From positions 11,393,001 to 11,457,000 of the forward strand of contig NC_079888.1 of NCBI RefSeq assembly GCF_029227915.1: a DNA stretch of 64,000 nt, given 5' to 3'. Source of the stretch: Hydractinia symbiolongicarpus. Lineage: Eukaryota > Cnidaria > Hydrozoa > Anthoathecata > Hydractiniidae. Below, piece after piece: positions 34,101 through 42,100 of this stretch; positions within the stretch are counted from its first letter, which is position 1; each line of letters opens with the position of its first letter. Position numbers and translations under genes: made by a program. The notes under the pieces were generated by a model that ran no database searches, was not told where the DNA came from, and worked only from the letters and a program-made list of their open reading frames with translations.

Positions 34101-35107
34101 AAATGTTGCCAGACAAATTATTATGTTCGCTTTTCAAAAAATCACACTTTGAGCTTGTTAAAACTCACTAAAATTTTAAACAACACCAATTTTTGTTGAT
34201 TCCAGCACAAGATTTTCTGAATGTTTTTTTTTTTTGGCAGTGGCATGGATTGTTCCTTAATGTAGTCACTGTGGATATTCTGAAGTTAAATGCCCTTAGC
34301 ATCTACTAAAATAAAGATTTTGCAACCTAACTGATGTAGAGTTTTTTACTGCATACAAAAAGGTTAATAAATTTGCTTTATAGGATCTATTACGTAGAGC
34401 ATAAAATGTTGCTTAAATAATGTTAAGGGTTATGTCCATGCAGTTAAGAGGTAAAGAAAATGATATTATTCCAATCCATATATATTTTTAATATGGGACT
34501 GTCAAGGCCTTATTTGACCTCAGAAGTGCAATGCAATGATTTTACTAATATTTTAATTTTGGCATTTGTACCAAATTAAAATATTGACATTGTAGTGTGC
34601 AATTTGACATGCTCTTGTATTCGTATTTTAATGGAAAAAATAACACACATGTTCATTGCATGTGTGTTATTGTATAGATTACTATAAATTATGATCATTT
34701 TTAGGCTATTCTCAATGCTTTGGATTTTGATTCTTGGTGGAATAATGCAGGTACATTTCCTATAATTGGTTATGAATGGATACATGTTTTCCTGATAGTG
34801 CTAAATTACCATTATTTTTAAATTTGTTCCTTATATGATTGTCAGTATGTGATACCTCACACAGAATGTTCAGTGATGTTGATACTGCATTTTATTTTAG
34901 CTGTTCCTTCGCAGCGAATTGATGGAACTTGGACTAGCTATTGCGGGTGCCCTTTTGTTTTCTGGCTTCATTGTGTTTGATACACATATGTTGATTCACA
35001 AGTTATCACCAGAGGAATATATCCTTGCTGCTATCAATCTATACTTGGATATCATTAACTTGTTTCTGGAGATTTTGAAAATTTTGAATTCTGCAAAACG
35101 CAATTGA
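4452..35107 (+). CDS. TMBIM4: TMBIM4 / Lifeguard-4 (Bax-inhibitor-1 family), 7 exons
   Basis: Coding exons: 4452-4548, 32107-32215, 32949-33054, 33484-33517, 33886-34003, 34705-34750, 34901-35107. All introns are GT-AG and the phases join to 717 nt, 238 aa, the usual family length. The family comprises Golgi/ER membrane proteins that restrain apoptosis and modulate calcium leak. Visible features: short cytosolic N-terminus with the family motif around DFIYG; six to seven hydrophobic segments; the C-terminal block [19 protein letters not shown] and the paired acidic residues D197 and D220 expected for the di-aspartyl pH sensor. The start at 4452 sits in an ACATGG context and gives the normal N-terminus; an upstream in-frame ATG at 4320 would add 44 unrelated residues. 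Oddity: intron 1 is 27,558 bp and packed with transposable elements, while the other introns are 0.4-0.8 kb. TBK1 follows on the same strand. Confidence 0.93.
5089..5239 (-). repeat. Ty3/gypsy 3' LTR (left copy)
   Basis: This 151-bp copy is nearly identical to 18437-18587, differing at a handful of sites. It has TG...CA ends and is preceded by AGTAG at 5084-5088. Confidence 0.93.
5551..6998 (-). pseudogene. Ty3/gypsy RNase H C-terminus and integrase
   Basis: Minus-strand frames give the RNase H tail (6998 down to 6860, with [12 protein letters not shown] and PADYLS), then an integrase (6823-6080) and a C-terminal part (6018-5551). The integrase zinc finger is visible as the H2C2-type segment ending in RHCHPCQVV. 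The second catalytic Asp is in [10 protein letters not shown]. The position expected for the first catalytic Asp reads [10 protein letters not shown], so that residue appears lost. A stop follows LS at about 6859 and the frame changes near 6080, close to the third catalytic residue. The product would not be functional. Confidence 0.85.
6999..7200 (-). repeat. (TAA/TGATAA)n microsatellite, tail of the LINE
   Basis: A pure run of AATAATAAT and GATAATAAT-type units lies exactly between the split gypsy RNase H and the 3' end of the minus-strand LINE. Non-LTR elements of the CR1/RTE type commonly end in such microsatellite tails, so it marks the LINE 3' end and insertion point. Long poly-Asn or poly-Met/Ile frames across it are artefacts. 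Confidence 0.85.
7407..8940 (-). pseudogene. LINE reverse transcriptase
   Basis: Two overlapping minus-strand frames, 8940-8380 and 8351-7407, together cover RT fingers, palm and thumb. Visible motifs are NKATGLDGI, the [13 protein letters not shown] block, [30 protein letters not shown] and the catalytic [10 protein letters not shown]. The break between the frames is at an eight-base A-run (minus strand) near 8415, a typical slippage indel. The C-terminal block with [12 protein letters not shown] is common to cnidarian and fish CR1/Jockey-like elements. Not translatable as one protein. Confidence 0.87.
8903..10135 (-). pseudogene. LINE endonuclease (APE) domain ORF
   Basis: A 410-residue minus-strand frame has the exonuclease-endonuclease-phosphatase signatures: N-terminal [25 protein letters not shown], the catalytic GDFNCNM and SDHNLVYV. 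The linker towards RT follows ([16 protein letters not shown]). The frame stops at 8903 and the RT continues in another frame from 8940, so one small indel separates them. The domain would nick target DNA for target-primed reverse transcription. Confidence 0.85.
10364..10585 (-). repeat. copia-1 3' LTR (left copy)
   Basis: This is a 222-bp LTR with TG...CA ends. The adjoining internal sequence 10586-10602, read on the minus strand, is purine-rich (AGAGGGAGAT), as expected for a polypurine tract. Confidence 0.93.
10880..13369 (-). CDS. copia-1 reverse transcriptase-RNase H polyprotein segment
   Basis: An open 829-residue minus-strand frame. It starts within the integrase ([18 protein letters not shown]), continues through the integrase C-terminal region ([19 protein letters not shown]) and a polar linker, then RT with [23 protein letters not shown] and the catalytic HVDDFLWGG. 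RNase H follows, with [17 protein letters not shown] and the C-terminal [10 protein letters not shown]. The length and order match copia pol. It is out of frame with the upstream integrase ORF because of a 7-bp duplication near 13440, so it could only be expressed after a frame change. Confidence 0.9.
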   Translation of the reverse strand: MIKEMLKKIIEDTKCTHNRALFWTISAKNSLSNNKGFSPNQLVYGKNHDYPCILTDHLPAMNDTVSSKTVAHNLAVMHASRRAFIAAESSERIRRALRHNVQCYNDERYINGDRVFYKRKDSEKWHGPGTVIRQKNKQVLVKHGGSYVRVHMCRLQKLDQVLHSQKPLQDTERNAEVTTTQVNNCIPLERDDVFGEYVGADDFDSNNTEEPENEKTTNLQTTKETTSDGASMNETTTHKISTNEITTNRNVSNSSTVQGIPKLKTKIIYKLTPDSEWTRGLVHSRAGKVSRKGKEGRQYGSCLNVQNEDTGEINWLDFKRCVSDWQPVVETNETEEVLLSTQATVTDEVLNAKYKELANWEDNKVFSTIEDKGQSPISTRWVVTTKNIEGYKTVKARLVIRGFEEEEVKNLTKDSPTFSKESLRIVLTMLATYEWECHTLDVKTAFLQGNQIDREVIIKPPKEANTTGVLWKLNKVVYGLADASRAWYLRVKEELIGLGLRMSLFDEALFYWIQDDCCQGLIVIHVDDFLWGGSHDFQVKVISPIRETFLIGSEDYSNFKYVGVNIQQSNGSINYDQKNYVAGMELVKIENTTDRHRQLSHEEQSNFRCICGQLNWMSSQSRPDISFDVCQLSTKLNCAVVDDVMRANKVVKKLKLDPNISLKFWKLKLPLQLILYSDASFGNLQDGSSQSGIVIFLKGVENLMAPITWQSKKIKRVARSTLAAETLALVNGIDTCIWVKNVINEVLNTNLEGILCHTDNKSLFEAAHSTKSLEDKRLRVDMASLRQSINQKEIELKWISTKHQLADVLTKQGANSTLLMNVLQRGHEE
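13437..14024 (-). pseudogene. copia-1 integrase N-terminal and core
   Basis: A minus-strand frame shows the GAG-pre-integrase zinc region ([12 protein letters not shown]...[10 protein letters not shown]) and the integrase core with the first Asp in VALDLVQLS and the second in [10 protein letters not shown]. It stops right after CEQLAV, just before the block containing the catalytic Glu. Minus-strand sequence there carries AGCAGTT twice in tandem: a 7-bp duplication that shifts the frame. The rest of pol follows in another frame from about 13440. Confidence 0.88.
14357..14619 (-). pseudogene. Two exons of an Aurora kinase gene captured inside copia-1
   Basis: On the minus strand, exon A is 14547-14619 (73 nt; [19 protein letters not shown]...), the activation segment with the TTLCGT autophosphorylation-loop sequence and the PPE motif of Aurora kinases. 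Exon B is 14357-14458 (102 nt, 34 codons; [21 protein letters not shown]), the next part of the C-lobe. Both have acceptor AG and donor GT, and an 88-bp intron separates them. Reading frames are open and phases agree. No further Aurora exon was found on either side. The segment lies between the copia protease and integrase frames, same orientation. Because introns are kept, the capture was at DNA level rather than from mRNA. Confidence 0.87.
14699..15934 (-). CDS. copia-1 Gag-protease ORF
   Basis: This 411-residue minus-strand ORF starts 27 bases downstream of the LTR. The N-terminal Gag (UBN2-type; ...[16 protein letters not shown]) is followed by a basic region and a CCHC zinc knuckle, [15 protein letters not shown] protease-like segment follows with [12 protein letters not shown]; the second position of the expected Asp-Ser/Thr-Gly triad is Cys, an unusual form. 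The frame ends in HHHQG at the edge of the foreign Aurora-bearing segment, so the link to integrase is broken. Gag would form the particle and protease would cut the polyprotein. Confidence 0.88.
   Translation of the reverse strand: MSKSWVPPPSLDKETSYKDWKKEVQIWQALTELKAEKQGPAIFMGLRGKAKESVLELDIEQISAATGVKAITNRLDKIYLKDENQTAYLAYETFEKFKRPPEMSMNDYLIEFERLYHKIQGHNMVLPDGVLAYRVLQSANLTPEQQQLARATLNELRYDAMIRQLKKIFGDTVASLGTNTEVKIEPVLQASADTIEQNYFTQRGGYQRSRFRRGRPATASNQRYAGRKTRPNNRRMNPSDQFGSPSRCNICQSIYHWALNCPHSYENQEPEDVRKEDSHSKVTFFAKIREDEMQSLVGETLSCAVLDCGCTKTVCGNTWYQCFIDNLENDRLPEEHPSQIRFKFGDSEAVCSMKRVFLPVIIGSKEVYLETEIVPNEIPLLLSQASMKKAEAVLDFINDSVTMFGEHHHQG
15961..16182 (-). repeat. copia-1 5' LTR (right copy)
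   Basis: This 222-bp LTR matches 10364-10585. Promoter activity would be directed leftward, opposite to TMBIM4. The TGGTAGCAGAGG primer site follows two bases inside. Confidence 0.93.
16183..16255. other. Orphan segment between copia-1 and the gypsy RNase H
   Basis: Gypsy RNase H homology (minus strand ...FIVNTDHK) ends near 16256, and the 73 bases up to the copia LTR do not continue it. The rest of RNase H resumes at 6998. These bases may be the remaining 5' end of the LINE that the copia interrupted. Confidence 0.4.
16256..17505 (-). pseudogene. Ty3/gypsy protease, reverse transcriptase and RNase H N-terminus
   Basis: Minus-strand frames: 17505-16924 holds protease ([12 protein letters not shown], where Asn replaces the expected catalytic Asp of D-S-G) and the start of RT (VPVAQKPRR). 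It then jumps straight to [11 protein letters not shown]. About 110 residues of the RT palm, including fingers and motif A, are missing, so there is an internal deletion near 17090. 16918-16562 carries the RT thumb ([20 protein letters not shown]). 16560-16256 is a decayed RNase H with stops, ending in NTDHK. Enzymatically dead. Confidence 0.87.
17532..18337 (-). pseudogene. Ty3/gypsy Gag with zinc knuckle
   Basis: The minus-strand frame from 18337 gives a Gag capsid region ([32 protein letters not shown]-like block). After a frame change near 17880 a second frame (17921-17532) gives the linker and two zinc-binding motifs, [14 protein letters not shown] and [10 protein letters not shown]. The start lies about 100 bases inside the right LTR, as expected. 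Frameshifted, so a pseudogene. Confidence 0.83.
18437..18587 (-). repeat. Ty3/gypsy 5' LTR (right copy)
   Basis: This 151-bp partner of 5089-5239 is followed by the AGTAG target duplication at 18588-18592. Confidence 0.93.
18593..21092. other. Intronic repeat-rich stretch without a gene
   Basis: No intact gene is seen. 18849-18965 (plus) reads [20 protein letters not shown], then [11 protein letters not shown]. This resembles the linker between endonuclease and RT of LINEs and is taken as a LINE scrap. 20110-20236 is a pyrimidine-rich tandem block. The part from about 20240 to 21092 is probably the 3' untranslated end of the Ngaro element on the minus strand. 20795-20830 resembles 2498-2545 in reverse orientation. 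Confidence 0.5.
20110..20236. repeat. Pyrimidine-rich imperfect tandem repeat
   Basis: Three imperfect units of the type CTTTTGTTTCCTTTNTCTC, separated by TTTTTACAACTTTT. It has no coding meaning; the overlapping Leu/Phe-rich ORF is an artefact. Confidence 0.6.
21209..21422 (-). repeat. copia-2 3' LTR (left copy)
   Basis: A 214-bp LTR that ends ATCAACA and is followed by a purine tract when read on the minus strand. About 10-15 differences from the right copy suggest an older insertion than copia-1. Confidence 0.88.
21530..21882 (-). pseudogene. copia-2 RNase H C-terminus
   Basis: The minus frame contains [20 protein letters not shown], then [20 protein letters not shown] and [16 protein letters not shown], the typical end of copia RNase H. 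It is cut at about 21882 by a plus-strand LINE fragment; the upstream RNase H continues at 22290. Confidence 0.85.
21883..22282 (+). mobile_element. 5'-truncated LINE, 3' end only
   Basis: The plus frame ends in [20 protein letters not shown]...[14 protein letters not shown] and a stop at 22067, the usual C-terminal block of CR1/Jockey-like RT proteins. A 3' untranslated stretch with AATAAA near 22266 follows. It interrupts copia-2 RNase H between the QSKRVRRVVK-like and LSAEML parts. The 5' truncation is typical of LINE insertion. Confidence 0.75.
22290..23262 (-). pseudogene. copia-2 reverse transcriptase and RNase H N-terminus
   Basis: Minus-strand frames show [14 protein letters not shown], the motif-A block [20 protein letters not shown], then [15 protein letters not shown]. 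The palm with the HVDD-type motif is around 22870 in another frame. RNase H ([17 protein letters not shown]) lies at 22300-22629. There are at least two frame breaks. RT sequence ends abruptly at about 23262, where the inverted integrase begins. Confidence 0.85.
23265..24427 (+). pseudogene. copia-2 integrase and linker, in inverted orientation
   Basis: The plus-strand frame 23265-23714 gives the integrase core: first Asp in FLHLIDNLT, second in [10 protein letters not shown] (Arg in place of the usual first Gly after DN), Glu in [10 protein letters not shown]. It ends in [10 protein letters not shown] and a frame break. The frame 23711-24430 continues with the C-terminal region ([20 protein letters not shown]) and an acidic linker corresponding to that of copia-1. 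LTRs, RT and Gag read the other way, so this block has flipped. Confidence 0.88.
24430..25441. mobile_element. PIF/Harbinger-like non-autonomous element with internal 53-bp tandem repeats
   Basis: The ends are inverted: GGGATCGTCTC at 24430 and GAGATGATCCC ending at 25441. They are flanked by a TTA target duplication (24427-24429 and 25442-25444), the size and sequence usual for PIF/Harbinger. The interior has about 14 copies of a 53-bp unit (24432-25170), then an AT-rich part with ACTTCGTA palindromes. No transposase is encoded. It sits at the join between the inverted integrase block and the Gag remnant of copia-2. Confidence 0.75.
24432..25170. repeat. 53-bp tandem repeat array (~14 units)
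   Basis: The unit reads GATCGTAGAAAGCGAAAAGA, TCGCCGTAGATCGTTTAAAA, then ATCATGAAAACGG. Variants recur in blocks (for example the type GTGGAACGTTTAAAATTCAT), indicating higher-order duplication of unit groups. Units are contiguous with no spacers. Confidence 0.9.
25445..25635 (-). pseudogene. copia-2 Gag N-terminal remnant
   Basis: The minus frame from the ATG at 25635 reads [20 protein letters not shown], then resembles copia-1 Gag ([20 protein letters not shown]). The Trp expected after ISYEN is a TGA stop. The fragment ends at the Harbinger-like element. It lies just inside the 5' LTR and primer site. Confidence 0.8.
25654..25866 (-). repeat. copia-2 5' LTR (right copy)
   Basis: A 213-bp LTR from TGTTAAGTAAC to TTAACA. 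It is followed directly by Ngaro recombinase sequence. Confidence 0.88.
25867..26681 (-). pseudogene. Ngaro tyrosine recombinase (main part)
   Basis: The minus strand gives the N-terminal SAM-like domain ([20 protein letters not shown]) and, further on, the catalytic C-terminal region with the helix [20 protein letters not shown]. In that helix the usual H-S-F-R-I-G pattern is corrupted (S-G in place of S-F-R-I-G). Several frames are needed between 26379 and 26000. The protein would have cut and joined the circular cDNA. The last part of the domain is at 21208-21093, beyond copia-2. Confidence 0.75.
26612..28428 (-). pseudogene. Ngaro reverse transcriptase-RNase H
   Basis: The minus frame 28428-27445 contains [27 protein letters not shown], the motif-A block [15 protein letters not shown] and [13 protein letters not shown]. 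The catalytic site reads HYLDGFIT: the second Asp of YLDD is Gly, so polymerase activity is lost. RNase H follows in two frames (27304-27017 with [10 protein letters not shown]; 26932-26612 with [13 protein letters not shown] and [13 protein letters not shown]). Frame breaks confirm decay. Confidence 0.85.
28441..28936. mobile_element. MITE with GGTTTAA-type terminal inverted repeats
   Basis: The left end AGCTTGGTGCCCACTGTGG and the right end CCACAATGGGAATCGAGCTT are near-perfect inverted repeats, continuing into TTTAA on the inside. The 0.5-kb interior is AT-rich with no ORF. It interrupts the Ngaro coding region between Gag and RT. Confidence 0.75.
28937..29905 (-). pseudogene. Ngaro Gag-like ORF
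   Basis: The minus frame 29905-29540 starts [20 protein letters not shown] and encodes 121 residues of helical, polar protein. A second frame (29320-28937) continues with [20 protein letters not shown], which resembles the short Gag region seen upstream of RT in Ngaro elements. The identity rests mainly on position. At least one frame break separates the parts, and the 3' side runs into the MITE. Confidence 0.6.
29930..30730. other. Intronic sequence without a recognisable feature
   Basis: AT-rich sequence upstream of the Ngaro Gag ORF. The 5' terminal repeat of the element should be here but was not identified. No ORF, TIR or tandem repeat stands out. Confidence 0.5.
30770..31425 (+). pseudogene. 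LINE reverse transcriptase C-terminal fragment
   Basis: One plus frame with a single TGA near 30968 (Trp expected in SA-W-KKFEE). It carries [15 protein letters not shown], then [20 protein letters not shown] and WAVKHEDLD, and near the end [17 protein letters not shown]. These are hallmarks of the 3' RT end of non-LTR elements. The tail near 31480 has AATGATGAT repeats. A 5'-truncated plus-strand insertion. Confidence 0.82.
31490..32106. other. 3' end of TMBIM4 intron 1
   Basis: AT-rich, with no repeat or ORF of note. It ends in a T-rich tract and the acceptor AG at 32105-32106. Confidence 0.7.
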
Positions 35108-36181
35108 ACATTTATGTTATGTGACACAAAAGGATTTTATTTTATTTTTTTAATTTAATATTAGACAACATTTGAGTTGTAATGCACTGCACTGTGATGC
35201 ATTGTCTTGATAGCATCAACAATTTTTAAACAACAAAATGGTTTTTTCTCCCGTCTCTTTAGTAATGTGTTAGTTTGTAACTATTCTAATGCTTTGCACT
35301 TTTTCTTATATGTAAGTGTATTGGCAAAATTACCACATAACCATGCATATCTTTTTTATTTATCTAGCATTTGCCTAATCCTCTTCCTATTTCATACATG
35401 TAACATTAGATCAAATGAAAGTAATATTAAATTAAAGCAACAAGATAAAAATATCAAAACACAGAGAATTCTAGTCCTCTATTTTTATTTTTTATTTTTA
35501 GCTTTGCAGGTATAATGTGTGGGTTATTAGAAATTTTTTGTCGTAGCACTCAACAGTTTTCAATTTATAATATTAGTCTCTATAATAATAGCCTTAGTCT
35601 GTCTGTCTGTTTAAAATGGTTGCCCCTGCAGCTTTATTTTAAACCCTGTCTGAGTAATTTCATTATTTCATGTTAACATGAAATGGACGAAATACTGATG
35701 GAGAAAATATGCACAACAGGTGAAGCTCTGGGGACTGGCAAAACTATGGATTTTTCCATGGCCTAACGACTAGTTTATATTTGTATATATTATTATATAA
35801 GCATTTTTAAGCAAGATCCATAGATTGACTTCAAGACCATATCTTAGTATTAGTATGTTTAGATAAACACCAAAAAAGTCAGTTAGAAAAGAGAATCTTA
35901 AAAATGAAATTAAAAGTTAAAATTAATCAAAAGGGGACATTATACTGATTGTAAGACTAAACTTGACAAAACCCTAAAAATAGTACAATCAATCACATTT
36001 TTGTTAACTTTATTTTTGACCAAAAAAGTGATAGAAGGTGTTATAAAAAACTTTGAATGTTTATTCTCTCCTGAGTGTATTCTCTTTTAGATTGTAATAA
36101 ACAGTATAGATTGTGAACCTGCTTCTGAAAAATAAAAATACAATATTAATATTTTATGTAGAACATAGATAAATAAACAAT
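35108..36181. other. TMBIM4-TBK1 intergenic region
   Basis: It contains the TMBIM4 3' untranslated region (ATTAAA candidates at 35426 and 35431) and the promoter and 5' leader of TBK1. No ORF or element was recognised. Its shortness (1.07 kb between stop and start codons) contrasts with the 27.6-kb intron upstream. Confidence 0.7.
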
Positions 36182-39100
36182 ATGAATGCAATTCGTCAAA
36201 GCAATAGTTATGTATGGTCGGTACAGGAACCTGTTGGGCAGGGAGCAACGGGGACTGTTTTCCGTTGCCGTGATAAGGTATGTTGGTGTATCGCAACACT
36301 TTTTTCTTATCCGTTTAGGAAGAACTATTTAGAATTTGTTTCTTCACTGCTATTTAAATTGCATTTGTTTTTTGTTCGGAAATCATTAGATTTTCTGAGC
36401 ATATTTGTTACATTTTTTGTCATTGCTATTATCAGCAAATAATATTGCTGCATTTAGAAATATGGTGGATGCTTTGCTGCCAAAGTTTTTAACTCCCATG
36501 CTGAACGAAGACCATATGAGGTTAAAAACAGAGAAATTGCAGTCTTGGAGAAACTTTCCCACCCAAATATAGTCCAACTCATTGGTTTAGAGCAAGAGGT
36601 AGGCTGTTATGCTGAAAATACTTTTCTCTTATGCACATAAGGTTGAATTATGCTGTAGGGTGTAAATATTATTTTTCTTCTTACTTTATAAAACAAAAAT
36701 ATGATAATACACATAAAAAAAACCCTCAAATGACCTGTATGTAAAACTAAAAATAGTATCCTATAATGTTCGTTGTTGTAATATTGCAATAATCTTTACA
36801 ACTTTGGGTTGATCAGTAGCATAAATCCTAAATCCCAATACCTAGACGAGTTTCGTTTTACTAGGTTTTACTCTAATCATACTTTTTTTAGTCCACAAAA
36901 TGTAGAATTTATTTATTATTTTTTTAATGGATGTAAAAGCCTTTCAAAACCCTTGCTAGAGAACACCTTGAGATGAAATAAACAAAGACTAATATTAATT
37001 GTTCAGACTACTATAGCAAAAGTTGTGTTTTTTCTTTAAACTGACTTTTAAAAAAGGAAAAGCTATCGCATTTTACCTAACACCAACATATTAGTCATCA
37101 CAACAAATGTTTGGACACCTATTTTTTAATCTAGCATGGATCAAAAGCCACAGTGCTAATCATGGAATTGTGTGAATCAAGCTTGCATGACATTCTTGAG
37201 CAGCCTGAAAATATTTACGGTTTGAATGAGCATGACTTCAAGGATGTTATCAATGATGTCAGTAAGTACGTTTATTCGTTTTTCAAACTTTAAAAAAAAG
37301 TTGAAGAATTGCACAGGTGTGGGCGTGGAGATTAATACACACAAAAATGTATGTCGCATGGAATCTAAAGTCGTGTTTTGCTACCATTTTAAAAATTAAA
37401 TGAAAATAAGGAGTTTGTAATGCTATAATGCCTTCCACACATGGAAAATATGCTGTTTGTAGCAAAAATAACATATTTCTATTCTTTTTGTTTTGATTTT
37501 TTCAAAATCAAAATAAATATTGCTTTGTAACAAGTTTTTCTAAAAATAGTTCGTTTTTTCACAGGAAAAAAATCATCTTTGTCAAATGGGCAAATAAATT
37601 CATCTAAAAATACCTTTGGTAACAATTGAATATGAAAATATACTTTATTTTGGCTCACCAAAACACATAAAATCATGTAATAACAAGAAATCTTGGCAAA
37701 TGCACCTCAAATTTGATTGATTATTTGCAATTAAGTAGCTTAATTACATAATCATATCCAAAAGTCTAAAAACAAAGTTAAAAATAAACATGTTCTGTCC
37801 CACTCTAGAAGAAGTTGAATTGAGCGCATGCAAATTTTAATTTAACATCACACATAATTTCTATTTTGAATGTTTTTAACCAATCGAATCCTAAGACATA
37901 ATGACATAGGGGTGTTTTGCTTAAAAACGCTTTAAACAAAAAAGGCTTGATCTATGAGAATATTCTATGTGAAAATTATTTTCTATTTCTTTTTAAAGAA
38001 TTAAAATAAATATGGAAAAAAATAGTCATCTTTTCTGAAATTTTCCATGTACTGCTGCTTAAATGGAAATAAATTCTTCAATATAAATATAAATAAAGAA
38101 GTTTGAATTAATAATCATTTAACAAAAGAAGTATTCTTGCTAAACTTGGGCATATTTTAAGCAGATTCTTGAAACCTTAACTCTTTTAAGCTTTCCCTTG
38201 TAGACTTTGTAGCTTAAAATTTTTTTTAAGGTCTTGGTATGGCATATTTACAAAATTCAAATATTGTACACAGAGATGTGAAGCCAGGGAATATTCTTCG
38301 GGCAAGGAAAGGTTATGGAAGGTTAGAATAATTTTATTTCACCTTTATTTTTTTATAAAAACAGTGAGCAAACAGGATTCAGTGAATAAACACAATAGCG
38401 AATCAAAAAGAACACAAGTAATAATAAAAGCAAAGCCATGTGCTTTTATATCTTGTACTTTTTCCAGGTACATATACAAAATCACTGATTTCGGGGCTGC
38501 ACGAGAACTAAGAGAAGCTGAGCAGTTTCAATCAGTTTACGGAACTGAAGAGTACTTAGTAAGGATGTCTTAAATCTGGTTCTCTACAACAATAGCTGTT
38601 TAAAATACAAAATTTTTACCAAATAGAATTTATGATAAATTGCTTTTATTTTTTAAATTATCCTAATCTCGATTAACAGCAATGGAGTAATTAAAAAGCA
38701 TTAGTTTGTTTTAAAATATTTTGCACTTGTCTGTAACATTTTTCAATTCAATATTTCTAAAATTATGTAAAACCGATTTTCGTATTTCCACATTATTATT
38801 GCTTTTACATTTCCTCATAGCATCCAGATATTTATGAAAAAGCAGTTTTAAAGAAATGCACATTAAAAGGTTTTACAGCTGCGGTATGAGCTTTTATAAA
38901 CCTTTTAAGTTTAGGCTTGATTTTGTGATTTCCACAATGCTTCTTTTGTTATAGGTAGACTTATGGAGTTTGGGTGTGACTTATTATCATCTAGCAACTG
39001 GCGAACTTCCATTTCGTCCCATTGGTGGGCGCCAAAATAAAGATGTAATGTAAGGCTGTAGTATTTTTTATTTTATTAGAATGCATTTTATTTATAAATT

Positions 39101-42100
39101 GTCATTACTCTGTTGACAAATCCATGCAAATTCGCATGTCTCACATATTGCTGGGTTGATATTTCTTGCAAATTCGCATGTCTTTGGTGGGTTTCTTAGA
39201 ACAACTTGACTTTGCGTGAATTTGTGGTTGAACGAGAATTTGCTTTTGTATGTATTACTTAACTTCTGTCCAACTCTGTGCGATTTTCAACTATCATACA
39301 TATGTGTTTAAAACAGAGTTGTCTTTTCCGACATAATGTAGATAATAATTTTTTTTTTTAAAAATTGGTTTTTGATAGAAATGAGTGAATAATTGGACAC
39401 AGGAAAAGAGTTGTAAATATAAATAAATGATAGAAGTAGACGTGTTTGTGAACATAATTTATGAGAAAAACCTGTAGTTTAAAAGCAGGATGCATTTAAA
39501 ATTATTGCATTTCTGCTCTGTTCTTAAAGTTGTTACTTAGTCAAGGTCTCTTTAAAACATCTGGGATGTAATGAAGCCGTGCCTGCTTTAAAATTTGTCT
39601 GCTTTGGAGAAGTTTGATTTAAAATTATCTAAGGGTCATACTTGAAAGAAATTGTAGCTGTGTAGGAAGGAGAATATGTATTGTTAGTTGCGATAATTAT
39701 TACATAGAGGGCCATTGACTATATAAAAATAACTAAACTACGGCCATCGTAAACAATGTCTGGGTAAAAAATAAATAAATCAGCAAATAAAAATTATTGA
39801 TTAAAAATATTAAATTTCAGTCGAAAAAATTCATTAGAGACCTTAAACTGTGTGCACTTTACAGAGTGTCTGCTTTATGGAGTTCTCTTTTTAAAGCATG
39901 CCAACTTTAAAGGGGTTATGCTGTAAAATAATTATCTCAATGGAGATAAGCTTGCCTTAGCAAGTTTTCACTTAACCTGCTTAACTACCGTATTTTCCGG
40001 TATATAACCCGCGGGTTATAAGTTCATTTTTACGACTTCCACCGTTGATGTGGGTATAATGTGGTACGGGTTATGTGAAAAGTTTTATTATATTTTCTGT
40101 CATTTATTGTGAAATTTAAAGTTTATACATTCAATGAAGAAAATAGTACCAAGGGGATAAAATGCGTACATTAATATAACTGCGTGCGCAATCCTATATC
40201 TACGTAATCTTACTTCAACGTGGCCACTGAAAATATCAAAAATAAATGTGAAATACAATTTATAAGACACACGCAATATCTCCTCCTCATTGCCACCCTT
40301 CATTTTATCATGCACATTGTGATTGCTGAGATATAAATAGATAACGAAATTCTATAAACATTAAAAAAGAACGTTCCGTACATCGCTGTTACACACAATC
40401 CGAGATAATTATTATGTTGTTTATTTTTATGCCAAAAAAACTTAACATACATAAAAAACAGAGATTTTACTTTAGATTTATAACCTAATAGCGTGGGTTT
40501 TTTTATTTGTTTGTTTGTTTAATCGCAGGAAGCAACAGTTATTATTGGCTGAAACTAATGTGTACAAATAAAATAAAAACAGTTTTGTCTGATTCAGTAC
40601 TATCGGCATTAGCAGAAGATTGACTGGTCAAATTAATTTTAATTCATTATTATTTCGGCAATCGGAGACAAGGAAGTTAAGACTGAGAGAGTCGCTAGTT
40701 TAGACACTCGGTTCTCGTGTTTGAGGTTCACGAGTTTAAACGTCCCCCACTTGTCTCCAGCATGAAAAAAACAGAACACACGCACATGTTTATAAAATGA
40801 TTAGGGTAAGTACAAATACGCTGAATTTATTTCTTAACACGATGCGGGTTATGCAAAGGTGCGGGTAAGTAAAACACATTGATTGAAATTTTATGCGGGT
40901 TATACGAAGGTGCGGGCTATCTGATAGCATCTAGTTTATAACTCCCTAAAAAAGCTGAGCTGCGGGTTATATACCGGAAAATACGGTAGATGTGATGAAT
41001 GTTCAGCTAACTGATAATGGTTTTGCTAACTGATAATGGTTTTGCTAAATTGTGTATGCTTAATGGCTAAGCAAGGCAAATCCAGCGGCATAAACAAGCT
41101 TTTACCATGATTTATGATACAAATCAATATATAAAGGGTTGTGGAGCGGGAACAGGTTCCTATGTTCGCAAGCGAAATATTTACATCCATGACATACTCC
41201 ATGACAAATATGAAGAGAACTTTCATCTGCTCCAATAGACAGTTTAAATCAGATCTTAAATAAGTTCCCAGCGTAAAATGCAATCTTGTCCCCAGAGCTT
41301 CTTTTTTATTTTTTGACATACCCCTAGCCACTATTTAGATTGCGAAAAATAAGCCCTGAGAAAAGATATTTGCATTATGCATTCGTTTTCAAAGCGTATA
41401 AACAGCAAACATTTGGCAGCACGCATAGGTTATTTTATAAGTTTCTATAATTAAGCAAGGTGTTTTCGGGGTTTTTCTGTTTGTTTAAAAATCTAGCAAA
41501 ATCGGAGAACGAGAATAAAAATAATCTGAATACGCGCTAGTAAAAAAAACTTAAAAACATTTTTAGTCAAAGCAGAAATAAAGGTTAACTGAGCAATGTT
41601 ATGTGTATTTTCATAGAGCATTCTGGCTATTGACCTGCATCGCAATGTCTTCAAATTCGATGAATCGAACAAAACATCGATGAATCGAACAAAAGCATAA
41701 CGTAACGGACAACATTTTCAGGAGCTTTTTTCTTGTTGTTTTAATTTACAAGAACATTAAAAAAACAGTAAAAACAACATCATTATTTTTTACAGTTTAA
41801 ATAACGTAGAAACTGAATAAACACACTAAAGGGATGTTTTTACCTTTTACAATAACAAATTTAAAGTTTCTCTCCTCCTAACAACTGATGTTGCAGTTTA
41901 AAAATTTTACGAGTAATATTCTTTCCCAAAACAGCGGCCCTCATTTTGTTCAGGTTATGCAATCTGTAAAATAGATACAAAGAAAGAAAAACTAGGTTCG
42001 GACCGTTTATAGAAAACATTCCCGTCAATACGCTTTATATGTAAAGATAATCTTTACTGTTTATTCGTATCACAAAAGTCGAAAGAAAATCGTTAAAAAT

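Noticed and set aside
40681-40757. tRNA gene
   Set aside because: There is a B-box-like motif but no convincing cloverleaf or A box; at most a SINE fragment.
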